A stretch of DNA of 64,000 bases from contig QNGE01001015.1 of NCBI GenBank assembly GCA_008508345.1, forward strand, positions 132,125 through 196,124, given 5' to 3'. Under the pieces are notes generated by a model. The model saw only the letters and a program-made list of their open reading frames with translations, made no database searches and was not told the origin of the DNA. A program made the position numbers and the translations under genes. Source of the DNA: Paragonimus westermani. Taxonomy: Eukaryota; Platyhelminthes; Trematoda; Plagiorchiida; Troglotrematidae. Of the stretch, positions 46,241-59,815 are shown one piece after another (the stretch's first letter is position 1; every line of letters begins with the position of its first letter).

Positions 46241-47804
46241 ATTCATAATTGGACCTCTTCTGACGTGATGTGTCATAAAACTCAACTTGGCAGAACAAAC
46301 GTCTGTATACAGCCCAGCGAGACAGAAAATAAGCCATGAGTAAAAAAACACCAACCGTAAGATAGATTAGTTCAAACAGTAGAGATGGATAGTCAAGGCT
46401 AGTGGTGGTCGACTAGTTTTCTCATCTTCGGTTCTTCTACAACATAGATTCCACAGAGGATGAAAACAAGAACGAAAACAGAACTTCATCCTGGAAGGCA
46501 TCAGTGATCAGAGCTGATGAGGCTTGGTAACATGGCTGCCACCGGCAAAACGGCTGTAGAAAACAGCGATCTTCAGTAGTATATGTTTGTGGTGAACCTC
46601 TGGTATTCGGAACAACATCTGAGCAAGACGTACTGCACGTTCCAATTTCTTTATCGCCTCCATGAGAATTTCTAAGGTCAATCCTAAAGATGATAGACAT
46701 AATCCCGATAAGGTGGATTAGATGGTGTGGATGCACAGTTAGAGAGTATTACAAAACCGACCTACACTAATCCCATCAGTATTCCGAGAGCATTCAAGAC
46801 AATATTGGATCCAGTGAACCGAGCGATAAAGGTGTACTTCCAAAGCATAACAGACGCGCTGTTATGGCGACTGTTAGAATGACGTTACTCGGCGAGTGTA
46901 AATGTTAATTGTTTAAACCATAGCACATTCCCAACCTCACGTTCAAGTTCAGTGGAACAGTTCCAGTGATACCAGTAGGTCGCGACGAGCGGATACCCTG
47001 CAATGAGGATCGAAGGAGTGTATCCGTCTGATTCATAATGACGATGGCAAACCATTCACTAAGTCGAACATTCACAATAGAGTGTCACCGGTTGGCACAA
47101 GGTACAAGAAACACAAATGATGACGTGGAGTAGGTAATTGTAAGCAAATACTGGTAGACTGGTCACTGCACATCGAGTTGCTCTCCCGAGCTGAGGAGCC
47201 CCGTTACTCACGCAACCTGTGAGTGACAACTTCATTGGAAATGGTACTCAACTGTTTATACCATTGCCCTTATCAATGAACTAAGGACAAGCAAGGAAGT
47301 AAAGTAGTGAAAGCCATAAAGAAGCCGTACTGTGAACAAGGCCCTGCTCACACCTGTGCAAACACTTTGATGCGCAAGATTTGTTTGGGTAGGGATTTTA
47401 TGGATGAATGCCCGTTCTCTTTTGCATTTTGATTTTTGAAGAGGGTTGCCTTTGGTCCAAGGTTACATGATAATTACAAATTGAAAACCTTGAGTCCAGT
47501 TCGACAAAATGGTATTAGTATCCATCCCTGATGCACTGCTGCCGAAGAGTCCAGTTCCATTGTTCTTGACTTGAGGATGTGCTTTTATTGACCCATAACT
47601 ATTGTGGTTTCCACGGTGATGCCACCGAATGCAAACAGTACAGATTAAAAGTACTGTCAGTGTACCATCACCGGCAAAATAAAGATTGTGGCTGCGCGCA
47701 CATAAATGCGGTTGCATGGTCCACCAACCAATAGGGAAGTAACACAACGCATGCAGCTAATCAGGCGCCTCGTGAATACTGACAGCAATGGTGGTGTAGA
47801 AACA
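46241..47804. other. No feature recognised (intronic)
   Basis: Short ORFs only, up to about 100 codons (46437-46736, minus), without recognisable motifs. Confidence 0.4.
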
Positions 47805-47875
47805 GACATCGCGAGATTCGAACGCACATGCGTAAACTTATTCGGTCGACCATCTGACTCAGAATGACGCAACTT
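47805..47875 (-). repeat. tRNA-like remnant
   Basis: On the minus strand gagtcagatggtcg resembles an A box and gttcgaatctcgc (47810-47823) a B box with a T-stem-like flank. Not clearly the same family as the others. Confidence 0.35.
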
Positions 47876-50800
47876 AGTTCTATCGAAGTGGCACCATTGT
47901 TGTTACGATCAACCGGTCCCCGCATTACCAAGTGTTAACTGACTTTTTTCAGTAGTGATTCACATTTTTTGTCATTATTAACAGAAACAGAATAGCCGGA
48001 ATGTACTGGGACTTAACTGCGTCATGCCAGTGGGAAGGAAACAGTCCAACCATAGGCATTATGGATCAGGGAGGGGAAGGCGCTAGATTCACGACAACCC
48101 ACTATTTGCATCCAAAATGTCCATATCAGGAGGGTTTACCCCCATGCAAGAAAACAACGTAGATGCCAGTGATAATAACACAACGTCCAAGAGACAGTAC
48201 CCACGATGCCTTCAGTGACTAGTCTCATTAATTGCCATCCCCTAAACAAACAACTCGGTCAAACACTGGCAACATTCACATCACAACCTCCAATAAGGTC
48301 TCCAGAGACAGACTCAGCAAGCCGCGAGGGTCAGGTGGGATGGTTCACCTCTTACCCGAGGCTAATCGGCTACAGCATAGACAAGATGTTCAGCGTGATA
48401 GACGATTAGCTGATACCTTCATGGCGTAGTCCAATAATCTGGAAAACCCACTCGACTCTCAAGAACAAACCTACTTCCTAATTTCATTGTAGTTTAGCTG
48501 TTAATGCCACAGGATGTATGAAACGGAAAGCACATATTATCGGTGAAAACTGTCAGATGACTTCCCCGCTGAGCGGCCCGATTCACAGCTACGGGTGGCC
48601 TAGTTTGGTTTACGGTTCTGTTTTAAGTTAACACAATATCCAATAAAAAGATGGTAGACTAGTGCAGATCGGTGTACACAGCAGGCAAGCGCGCACATTT
48701 CACAGCCGAGTGGACTTCTGTTTTAGCGTCGGCAAGGAGTCCAATTCACATTGTCTACTCTCGTAATGTAAACAGAAGGATAAAGTTAGTTCATATTACA
48801 CAGACTTTAGTACTGATGTTTGAATACCATCAACTGTCATCATTCTTGCAACTCAATCACCTGATCAGTCCCATAAACTCCTACAATTGAATGCATGCAC
48901 GAATAAGGCGTACACTCACGACTGGTTGTCTATCATCTCACCATCACTCACTGACGCTGTGCTCCACGTACTTGTGTATGTTTATGAAGTCATTCATGTA
49001 ATAACAAGGATAGCTTGTCTAACATAAACTCCACCGTTTTCCTCGGATTCATTATGTATCGTACTGTGACGTTTAATCAGGTATGGTTAAATCCATCCAA
49101 ACCAGCGCGAGGCTGGCACCATCAGTGCGGCTGGCACGGACAGCGTGTTGACCACCAGAGCTTCTGTTTGCACAAAGGCTTGAAACCCAGGCGTTGATAT
49201 AGTCGATCTTGTAATGCACGCAACGTGATGCCCGAGTCACGTTACAGTTTTCTTAACTGCAACGAAGTCGGTGCAGTTCTGCTCACCTGGTGTATTCATC
49301 AAGTTTAGCCTGTGATAGGTTAACTGAACGCAAACGGTTTTGGGAAACGGTATCGAGCATCCCAGTTTCAACTTGAATCATTTCGATCAGTTAATGTACA
49401 AAGTGACTCAGGTTACTCCTAAGGTAGACACACGATCGTAACCAGTGTGCGCCAAAGACCTGGCAAAAACAACCCCCAACTCAGCTAAGACATGGACCGG
49501 GAAGCAATGAGCTAGATGGGTTATGTGCTGCAAGATCATGATGTTGGCTAAGGGGAAGGTCAAAGTTGTCACCCTGCCAAGCAAAAGTCGGGAAACTGGG
49601 TGGGCAGAGCAGTTAGGAGAATTTCGTGGCACGTTCGTCGGTTTACCCACTCAGAATTACAATGGAGAAACTGGAGGACTTCCAGGTATGTTAAAGAACA
49701 CGTCACTGAATAACAGAATGCTTCAGAGGATGAGTAAGTCTCAGTAACAGTGGCGATTAGGTTAGCGAGAGTCACTGAGAGCACTAATACGGGAAAGGAA
49801 TACTGACTTTACTTCTACAGTTCTTCCTAAACAGATCCATCTCTCACCAACCATTTCTAGAAGGTAGAATATGTGTCCGAATTGTCCACTAGTGGAGCTC
49901 AGAAGCGAAGCAGGCATACACTCATTTGTCGGTATAAATGGCGGTCGCTAGAGCAAATAAGGATTTCCTTAAACATCCAGTAACCACACAGGCGTGCGTA
50001 TGCATGCGACGCACAAAATAGAGCACGACAAAATCTGATTTTTCCATTGACAGACGTGGAGAGATAACTGTTGTTAGAAACGTTATCAAGGGTTCAGAGT
50101 GAAGTTCAATGTGCAATATTGAAGAATTCACATTACCAAAGTTAACTGAAGGGTCCTTGTTATAGGCCCAGTTCGGAAATCCACTTTAGCGGCTTTCGCG
50201 GCTTTCACCAACAAATGAATAAAACCGAAAACGATTGGAATTAAAAATGATGGGTAACATCTGTTGCTATCGGGATTACTGACAAACGGTTCACAACCTA
50301 CTAAAATCAGCGCGCTTCTAACTTTGGAAAGATATAAGATACAATGAGAAGATGTAGGTGTTAGGCCACAACGAAATCTCAGCGGTTTACCTGTATATAA
50401 CGGAATACCAGGTGGTCTACCTCAACCTGCACACCCTACCGTTTGAGCAGCAGATTGTGCAGACATCAGTGATCTGTCAGAGCTACCAAATTAGCAGGCT
50501 GATCGTGACGGTAGGAATCGGCCTACTTAGTCTGCTCCAACAATAAGTGTTGGACCAGTTGCAGTGAAAACTCCAGTGACAGACGCAGAAAGAACGTTAA
50601 AGCGTTAAGTCCAAGACGCCTGTTTACTAGGTCGGTGACGTAGAATTAGGCAACAGGTGAGCTGCTGATTGAATTAATTAATGATGAGGTTGGAACTCAC
50701 AGACGAAATTGCAATTCTGGCTGAATTCGCCAGTGTTTAGGCTGAAATAAACGCACTTGTAAATCAAACAAGTTCAGCTTCAGCTGCAATGCGTCATTGG

Positions 50801-51014
50801 CGAACAGAGTAAAAAAATCGATTTTACAACCTATGTGGTCCAGTGCACACGCCTTATTCGTCTAAGCGAGATTGTATTAGCTGAGGGCTACAAACAACTC
50901 GCTTTCGAAAAGTCGTTGGTTGTTCGATGATCTGCTTGTCTTTCTGAACAAGGTTCAGGTTTTTCGAGAGCAAGCTTAAGCCTGTACCGTTTGCGAAATT
51001 CTTGAATGACTTAC
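47876..51014. other. No further feature recognised (intronic)
   Basis: About 3.1 kb of unassigned RMI1 intron sequence. Short ORFs on both strands have no recognisable motif. Confidence 0.4.
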
Positions 51015-51556
51015 TTCAATGTAGCAAAATGGACGGAACTTATACGTATCAGCGAGTGCAGAGTTCAGCTGAGAACCAACTGGCGGTAAGCTGTCTATTC
51101 GTTTTTCTGGGGTCATGGAAGGAGGCTTCGGTGGGTTCGTGAGCAGTTTCTTTCGTTCCCAAGGCTTACGTTTCGGAGCTGGCGGCAACAAGTCGTCACT
51201 TGTTTCCAAAGCCGTTGGCTTTGCAATAATCGATGACGTTCGCGAGCAAGACGGATTAGGTAATTCGACTGATGGGGTTGGCGAAGATGTGGAACAGGCC
51301 GGAAGTGCAGTCTGAGACAACGATCCAACAGACTGCAAAGAAGAAACGGCAGGCGACTGGACTGGGATTACATGAACTAGATCTGCGTCTCGGTTTAATT
51401 TGTTGACTAGATTATCTTTCTCCAGCTCTCTAAACGCAGTGGCCAGAACATCCGGGTCCACTTCCAACGATAAATCTTTATCATCAGGATCGTCCTCGGG
51501 GAGTGGTCTGACCACTGATTCCATCCGAATAGCTGGAGCGGTGAATTCGCCTGTTT
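51015..51556 (-). CDS. RMI1: RMI1, internal exon: disordered linker leading to the C-terminal OB-fold
   Basis: A 542-bp minus-strand exon with textbook borders: acceptor tgacttcttcctcctcag ending at 51557, donor GAA|gtaagt with the exon ending at 51015. It enters in phase 1 and leaves in phase 0, matching the exons on either side. It encodes about 181 residues rich in Ser, Pro, Asp and Glu, for example VRPLPEDDPDDKDLSLEVD and a basic-proline patch PPAPKRKPWERKKLL. It ends in KFRPFCYIE, which leads into the OB-fold of the next exon. Such low-complexity spacers separate the two OB-folds of RMI1 in other animals. Alone it would not be identifiable; assignment rests on phase, strand and the junction. 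The open frame continues a little beyond both borders only by chance. Confidence 0.75.
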
Positions 51557-54500
51557 CTGAGGAGGAAGAAGTCAGAAGCAAGGGTATTAAGCGGAATATC
51601 CTCGTTGGAACACAGCAAATTGTTTGTCTAAAACCACTAGGCCGGAGAAGAGAATACTTGCATACATACGTCTCATGTGGTTCTCTGATTATCATATTTA
51701 CAACATCTAGCTACTAACCAAAAATGGCTAGAAGATGGGCAGATTACGGTTGTCCCGGTTGAGAGTGGTGTACGAAAAAGGGAGAACGTTTGAAATCACA
51801 GCACAGTTAATAAATGCCCAAATTTTAAATTGTGGTGAGAAGGCTCGCTTGGAGTCATGTGCTTAGGTTGATGCTAAGCTAGCTAGCTTTTATGGTGAAT
51901 TCGGAAAAAGAGGAATTTCCCATATAAACCAGGCTGCTCAAATGCTGTGTTATGGGTGACAGTGTCCACAACACAGATGTTGGGAACATCTGAATTCTCA
52001 AACCGGGAGAGATGAAGAAAAATGCTAGTCAGAATATCAGCTGTTATAAGCCTTAGTGACGTGTCAGCACCTACTTCACACACAGGAAGCATGCATCTGC
52101 GAGTCAAACAACATAGTGACAAGAGGAGAACGTACTTGGACAAGTCAATTAGATAGTGAAAGGTCGCGTTCGATACGAAGCCGTCAGTCTGGTGGCGCGT
52201 TCGCCTGAATGGTGGTTCCGTCAAACATGACTGTCAAAGGCTGACATCCGGCGAATAACTTCGGTTCAAATGTACCATGTTTCGCAACGAATTAGCACAA
52301 ATGCCAAGCACACCACCACTTTCCGAAAGAATTTTACATCTCTCTGTCACAACGAGTAGTTCGAATTAACAACTACTAACCTGACCTTCAAAATGTTACT
52401 GCCAATTGACTTCATTCATATATTCATCGGTACTTGTGGAACGACCCAGGTAGATACAAACGTTCATCAAGCATGCAAACCATCCTCAAGGATTGGTGCA
52501 AGAACAGCCCGCCACTAATCCTGAACAAATGCACTGCGATTATGGAGGACAAAGCACACTTGGAATAGAAGCACTAACTTGGATAATGCGGAAACCGTGC
52601 TCAAGGTTACTCGTATTTACCGATAGGCACGACAAGCTGACTAAATCGACGTTTAGGGCATCAGCAACAGAAGTATGCCGCGCTAAATGGGAGACTAATC
52701 TATCAAAAAACAGGTGTTACAGAAAAGTAAAGCTTTGTACAGAAGTTGTGGAAGTGTTAAAACACTCAAGAAACACAGTGAGACCACAGAGAGCAATCTA
52801 ATCTTCAAGAACACTATACACAGAGTACCAAAAAACGTGAAACAACATTTGTTGTTAACAATATCCGCCCAGAATTGTCAGGGGTTCCATGACTGTAATG
52901 ACCACACCGACCGATAAGTCGTTGTGTGGGAGTTCAAACCATTTCACAACGAAAGCGGAGACCTGTATTACGCCGAATTCATACTGATCGTGTTGTCTTT
53001 TTCTTCCAACTGGGTACAATGCTCAAAACACGGTGTCCATCCGCCAAAAATAGCGGCGAATACCGCGTGAAAAAGTAAACAGCCAACAGTAGTTGAGAAA
53101 GGGTACTAAGGCGATCGATACCGGGAGGCAATTGCATTCACGTAGAAATCCAGCACATGTGTCATTTTCGTGTCAGGTTTGAACCTGATCCTGTCCACTC
53201 GTCTTTATAAATGACGATGACAGCTGGAATCTAAGAGCATATTACAAGGTCACGTACTATTCGGAGTACACAGTGAGTAACTAGATTCGGCAAACAGATG
53301 CCATTAAAAGGCGTATGGGCATCAAACGGAGTTTACTCACTACCCTGATCACTATACCAGCCAAATCCTACAAAATATCACTAATCATGCCGTACAACAC
53401 CACGACCAAGGACCCATACACGTTGGCGGGTGCATACAATGAGGTGTGAAACAAAACGATTAATTCTCAGATCAGGAAGAGGAAAGTGAACGTGGTTGTC
53501 GCAGCAACGAACGCAGTAGTAGAGAAGGAAAAGTGTGACACCACCCGATCAGGTATGGTTCACTTTTAACCATATTTGGATGGGCAGTGCACCACCACGC
53601 ACGCAAGCAGAGTGCGCGTATAAGCGGTTCAGTGGATCACAGGACAACAGTGAATCCGAACCACAACTTATCGAGAATGGGCATTCGGACACAGCTGACA
53701 CAGTGGCGCGGATCAAAGGGAGAAATACAACAGCTGAACACAGATTAGTCACTGTCGCTATAAGGCTACCAGTCAGACAGAAGCCAACCGCTGGGACAGT
53801 CAAGCTGACCAAGTTGGCCAACCCGGTACTAGGTACCAATGTGTGGTCGGAAGCTGAGGCGAACTCTAGGTCAACCATAAATTTAGCCGCTCAAGTGGAG
53901 CATTATCCTCTTCGTGCAGTCTGGAACGGATGAAAATGAGAGTTGGGTGAAACTGATGGAAAATCATTCCAGAGAAACAGCGCTACAATGAAATACTGAG
54001 GTGTTTCCAATGCGTTGCCCATTTTGGCAATTAATGACACAATGACTGAACTCGCTTCTGATGACTGCCCTCGGATTTACGTTTACACTAACTACGTCAC
54101 GACGCCACCGACTATATGAACAAGCTTTTAGACGCCCTTCGCTATGTATATCAAGCGGCAAGGGCTCACTTGCGAGCTGCCCACAAACAACAGACAGGTA
54201 GGAGCAATACGTTAACAGAGAATTTGTATCACTTCCGAACGATGAACAGATGAAGTGGCTAAACAAAACAATACCAAGGCCTAGGATACTGGCGAAGCTT
54301 CGAAGGGAAGGAAAGTGATCTTAGGCGTTAGAACGAGTGTTGCCAGAGTCCAATTCCATGGTCAGGAATCCGAAGGGAACAAACAGCCAACCAGTATTTG
54401 TTCACTTTAATCCACTGAAACCTTACATGTTAACGCAAGCCAAGGAGTGGCTCATCGCGAATCGGGGGATGTTCCTCCAGTCGTAGGCTCAGGATTAGAG

Positions 54501-56784
54501 GTCCAAATAAAAAGTAGTCGAGAGAAAGTACCAGAAGAGATGCTCGGGGAACAAAAGGTTATTTAAAGGTAAACTGAACGGGTGAGGACGAATTAAGATT
54601 TGGTTTCCTGTCAAGCTGTCCGTTTGCATTCCAACTGGAACAGTTAACCTAACTGCCTCTTCTGTGAAACTTGTGAAGCAGAACGACCAGACACTCTCTA
54701 CCCTTACACATACCAATTAACAAATGAACTGACGATAATAATAACTTCACTGCATTTAAAAGAGGAGGGGGAAAGGAAGTATCATAAAAACCATGCCTAA
54801 ACCAAACAGTCAACCTTAGAGTGCCTACACCTCACAAATGGACAATACAGTTCCCAGTAAAAAATCTCCGATGGTGCACACATTAGGCTCAAGACTTTGC
54901 TTGTCTTCACGTCGCAGACAACTCAATCAAAAAACGACAATGTGCTTATCGCGGAATTCAACCAGCCGAAACCTGTCCAAACGCCCAAAAGCAGAAAATA
55001 TGATGGATAATGGGGGTCGCAAGGAGAACGCAGACCGCAGTAGACAATGTCTTCGGCAAATCATTCATAACGGACACAAACCATGACAGAAGGAACAGAG
55101 ATTCCAGTCACTACTGACAACAACCGTGACGTGGACTATAGTGGAAAAACTATATACCATAAAGAATAAAAGTGCATAAGAATAACGCCAGGCAGAAAAA
55201 CTACACATTTTGTGCATGCTGACAGACAGGTTATCACTTCTGACAACACTTCGAATCAGCAATGTGTGATCAACATGGTCCTAACCAAATGGGAGACACC
55301 CACCCACTTCACTCAACAAAACAGCGCCTACACGCCGTTCATTAATCAACACAAAGGTTTACCCAAATGCTGACGGTCTCATTAGGTAACATCAGGTGTG
55401 GTAAACGCCTAGACAACATTCACAGCACGTGACCAAACCATAGCAGACTGCAACATGAACAGGTGACCAACTGATCAAGTACCTGGAATGTTCCTAAATA
55501 TGCGCTGGCGAATGAATTCATTGCCGACGTGATCGCTTGGCTTGGTGAGGGCCAACTGGCGCATACACCATTGGTCAAACACAACAGGTCTGCTCATATC
55601 TTCGTTGCAAGCAGGTCACGTTTCCTAGGGATCAAAACAGCTGACACAAAAAGTGGTACATCCTTCGATTCGACGAAAATCGAAAGGATTTTCGAGGTCA
55701 CAGAAAACGCAGACTGACGAAACTAACAATTGTCTCTTATTCTCGCCGATATACCATCAAATGCCAGCCATTTTTACTACGTTACGTTGACTACACCACA
55801 CACCTCGAACATTCTTCCGGATAATGAGTGTTCAGTGTGCAAGGTGATAAACGGACGTCATTAGTATATGGCCCAAGCATTCAAACTTATGTCGCCTCAG
55901 TGAATGAACCACTAAGCTCGCTGGACTCTCACTATCACACACTCGCTTATCATTCGCGCCGTAGGTTGCGCCTTGGTGCTACTTGATGCATGTGAAGGAA
56001 CGCATAAATCAATCGTCGAATATTCGGAGACAGATTGTATCACCCACTCTGAGCGACTACGTTCCAGTCATGGGGAAAACTGTTCATCCAATTAACGTAT
56101 GAATACAGTCCATATGCTTTAGGAAGATGTATATGCTGAGATTGTAAAATGAAACACAGATTGAAGGAACGTGCGTCGTATGTTTCTAAATCGCAAATAA
56201 CTAATTCTTTCCCCAGTGCGTTGCAAAGTCAGCGGTTCGCGCAGTCTCCAAAGAAGCCCCCCCCCCCTTGAAAACGGACCAATTGACCGAACCATGATGT
56301 GATGATAATGTAATGATTCCTAACCTTTTCCTACTTTCATAATGGTGTCATGTGTACTCGACAAACAATTGCTTGTGATCTCTCGTTCTTCCTCTCGATG
56401 AGTATACTACATCGTAAATGACCTAGGTTAGGCAAAATTATTTCACACTTAGAGATACGAGCCCCTATTCCTTTCCCCAGTAATCTGCCACTGTTGACGG
56501 TGCTTATACACGAAAGCTTGTCAGCAACCACCACGAATGCACTGTCTAAAGCCAACTCTACGTGATTACTGTAGTTTCGCAGAGGTAGTCTACACTCTGC
56601 GGTTGTAAAGTATATCCAGGAGTGCTTGATTGAGTAGGAACCACTGTCGACGGCCATTTCAGCATGTTCAAGAGCATCCAATACGACACAGTAGAAGGTC
56701 TGCATCGGCATCCTGTGAATGTTGTAGGCAGCCTTGGTTTAAATAAAACCCAATAACTGTATTATTCTCATAGAATTACTAATC

Positions 56785-57045
56785 AGCCCATTTTGAAAAC
56801 CAGCAGTGGACTCGAGTGTCGCTCTTGTGAAAGCCCGCCGGGAGTGCATATTCTTACCACGATCGAGCTCAGATCCCCGATCACACTGTAGTGAGGTAAC
56901 CGCCATTGACATCACAGTAGGCATGCGTGGATGACAATACTAGCTCAGTCACATCCGCTTGTGAATACTACTCGGGTTGCCCGATCGCACTGTCTCATAG
57001 GGAATCCACCAAATGATTCGGGGGATCGACTGCCCTGGAAGGATT
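56785..57045 (-). repeat. SINE-like repeat family 2, copy d, with the shared end block
   Basis: gtggactcgagtgtcgctct, cattgacatcacagtaggca and cacatccgcttgtgaatact match copies b and c. Weak A and B boxes lie on the minus strand (tgatgtcaatggcgg and ggatctgagctc). At 57003-57035 it ends in aatccaccaaatgattcggg followed by atcgactgccct, the same block found in SINE family 1 at 27.67-27.71 kb. Confidence 0.6.
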
Positions 57046-57130
57046 TTTCATGCAGTTCATAATGGAATCTGCCAGAGCTTGTTGGGTTTCTTTTAAGTTA
57101 ATAAACCCACTGAGCTACTTATTGGTAAAC

Positions 57131-57163
57131 TTTATTTTATTTATTTATTTATTTTATTTATTT
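57131..57163. repeat. TTTA/TTTTA microsatellite
   Basis: Tandem tttatttattt-type units over 33 bases with one interruption. Confidence 0.9.
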
Positions 57164-58357
57164 CCAGTCGCCCATCAATAACCGGCCAATCGGCGTCGGT
57201 GGCAATTCGTTAGATACATTCGTCTTGTTGATAAATCAAACCTCATCAGAGCACAGCTATTTCACGTTGGAAAAGTTTCCAAATTACGCCGAAAGATGGT
57301 ATTCACAGGAAAGCAATTCTGTCCCAAGAAAGGTCAACCAATAAATCACGGGAATGGGCAATTCGGAAGACGAAAAGGGCATACAATCATTTAGAAGAAA
57401 CCATAGGATTCCGATAGGGAAACTGATAAAACAATTAGCAATGCACAAGTGCACTTACCAAGGTCAAAGCCGATTAAAAAGACCAAACGTGAAGTCCTTT
57501 CATGTCTCTTTGAGAGAAAATTTGTCACCTGAGACAACTGATCAATAAAACTTTAGTGAACTTGACTAGCGTTTCGCGTTTTTGCTTAGCGGTCACGCTC
57601 TGTACATTTCCATGTGCCGTGTCGGGTACGTGCTTTGTGATCGATCAGCTGGATTCCAAATCAATTAGTATTGTCTAACCGACTCAATTCATTGTTCATG
57701 GTAGTTATAGCTCTTTGTATGTGTCTGTCAGTTTCGACAGCACAAACGAAATGTTATTCGTTTGTCGTTTTTATCTCGTGTATATCTATAGCAATCATGA
57801 TACGTGTGTACGTGTGTCAAGAACGTAGAGAATGTTGCACAGGTGAACAGCACACGTTTGCGTCTTTCAGTTTTATTGCTAACAGTCTTGAAGAGACTGC
57901 ATTGCTTTGAGCTCACCGCAGCTGTAGATTCATAAATGGACACCAAGAATTGTTATTCAAAGTGCTTTAAAGTATTCATGATGACAACGGTTTTGTGTGA
58001 GTCGGTTGGAAACAGTTTCTCATCGAGCAATCAAGAGAGAAGCTTATTGGGTAGTTAATCGATTGGTGAACTCTTTGTGTCAAGGTTGAAACCACCCAGT
58101 GACATGTGCACCATGTGCCAATACTTGTCGTAGATACATAACCTCAACCAGTTCAGTTTATCACAAAGTGGGTGGCGCGCAGGCAAACAAAAACTTTAGG
58201 TCAACTGGATGGACTTCATCGACTGAGACTAGACATTTAGTGACAGAACTGCAACAATCATTAGCTGTGTACTTTGTTACAATATGCCATTGACTAATCT
58301 CAGCGTTTCAGATAGACCCATTAAGACAATGAGAATAAAGATATATAAAGCAAAATG

Positions 58358-58400
58358 CTCTCCATAATTCATCTTCAGGCTGGCCTAATTATATGGAGAG
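58358..58400. repeat. Short inverted repeat (hairpin)
   Basis: ctctccataatt (58358-58369) and aattatatggagag (58387-58400) are inverse complements apart from two extra bases, with a 17-nt loop. It lies about 200 bp downstream of Penelope-like endonuclease sequence on the minus strand. Confidence 0.6.
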
Positions 58401-58462
58401 TTAGTAGAATAAGGTCGGGCTGTCGATCGGGCTTATGACAGAGAAACTAGGTTATCAGTCAA

Positions 58463-58995
58463 TCAACTGGCGATCAACTGGCTTGATTGATCTATTACGT
58501 CACGCTCATCCAGTGGTTTGATCGCGCAGGTTGGCCATCGATCGGTGGGTTTGTGACTATGGGAGCTGCAGCGCCTGGACAAACCGCTTTTGATGACATA
58601 ACATCGGGTCAAGCAGGCAGATTCCGATAGCTTCGGCAGTACGGTGTTTTCAATCGGACTGGTTGTGGTGGATTGCCTGGAACGCGATATACCACCTGGT
58701 GCCCGCTCCCAAGCAGACGAGCGAGGACCGATCGTGTTCCACGTGTTCTCGGATTCGTTTTGAGAGCTGTTTTGACGTTCGACCAATATAACCTGCACCA
58801 CAGGAACAGGTGAATGAACACACACGTGGATGAGGTCTGAACTGCCAGTCTCCCTGTCGTAAAACAAGAGGACTGGGAATGTGATGAATTGGATACGGAG
58901 TTTAGCTGTGGCATATGTCCTGCCGATTGCTTGGTTGAGCTAATTTTTCGGCCATTCTGCGCCGTTGTTATCCTTGAACGTAATAGACCGAGCAA
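58463..58995 (-). mobile_element. Penelope-like element B1: GIY-YIG endonuclease fragment
   Basis: The minus strand encodes, in two frames joined by a frameshift, the end of the linker (TYATAKLRIQFITF, about 58890-58935) and a GIY-YIG endonuclease: VCSFTCSCGAGYIGRT with GYIG at 58782-58793, then KQLSKRIREH (about 58745-58775). The conserved downstream block GSGHQVVYRVPGN (about 58670-58710) is in the other frame. The cysteines before GYIG are typical of Penelope-like endonucleases. The frameshift makes it inactive. Located in an RMI1 intron on the same strand. Confidence 0.8.
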
Positions 58996-59449
58996 GCCAT
59001 CGTCTCTCTGTATTAAGTCCGATCGATATCCCGATCTAACTTTATTAACTCTCTACACAATTGTACCGAAAACATGTTCGCCTATATTTCTTTATTTTCA
59101 ATATGCCATTAAGTCCTTTTGTCGTGATCAACTAAGATTACCCAACCTGAGCTGTAGAACTGATTAGATATTCGACACTCGATTGGTCTTAGTGACTTAA
59201 TGAGGAAAGTTTCCATCGACTCATAGAAGACAACGGTGAGGAGCAACTGGTTTTGACGGTATTTCATTAAATCAGTGCAAATATATTTGTTAAACAAAAT
59301 TTGACAAAAAATTTAGAAGAAATGCAAAATATCAAAAGTCCGTGTAGCTGTGCACGAAATTCCAAACAACTAAATTAATTCACACACAGTTAAATCACAG
59401 AGGTCAGGGTTGACGCATGGCTGTGGATTGAAGCTGTTAATGGTATTGA

Positions 59450-59815
59450 GAATGGTGTTCTTTGGTCCGTCTTGGCAAACGAGGAAGAATGCACAAGCGA
59501 AGATTGGTCTAGAACACACAATTTGTCTTTCAGGCTCACAGTAATCGAGGGAGAAGTGGTAGGTCAGCTCTGTAATAGTACTGCTGGAATAATGCTTCTG
59601 AGTCTGATACAGCTGACGGTTGAGTCTCTCTGGTAGGTTACGACTCTTGAACGGTAAACCGATTAAAATGACTTTCTTCTCCACTATACCAACCGACCTG
59701 CATGGTTCTGGATCGGTTCGACCGAAACCATTAACAGCGCAGCAGTTGCGCATGTTGCTGACAAACAGCATCGTATTGATTCCAAGTAGGCTTTTCGCGT
59801 ATTTTTAAAATTTTG
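59450..59815 (-). mobile_element. Penelope-like element B2: RT-to-endonuclease linker fragment
   Basis: The minus strand carries EKKVILIGLPFKSRNLPERL (about 59625-59690), then TELTYHFS. Penelope-like proteins have this segment between the reverse transcriptase and the endonuclease. The linker's second half is also present in B1, so B2 and B1 are two separate truncated copies rather than one element. No endonuclease follows B2. Confidence 0.6.

Larger units (their letters stand above)
41961..51014 (-). other. RMI1 intron between the second and third visible exons (9,054 bp)
   Basis: Bounded by a donor gtaagt at 51014 and an acceptor tttttag at 41961 on the minus strand. It contains a LINE endonuclease fragment (42600-43255), copy B of the 1-kb repeat (44205-45480), SINE and tRNA-like remnants at 46.05-46.24 and 47.8 kb, and otherwise unassigned sequence. 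A small additional exon cannot be excluded, but the phases fit direct splicing. Confidence 0.7.

Noticed and set aside
53535..53933. 132-codon plus-strand ORF as a gag-like or host protein
   Set aside because: No zinc knuckle or other motif, and an equal ORF runs on the opposite strand.
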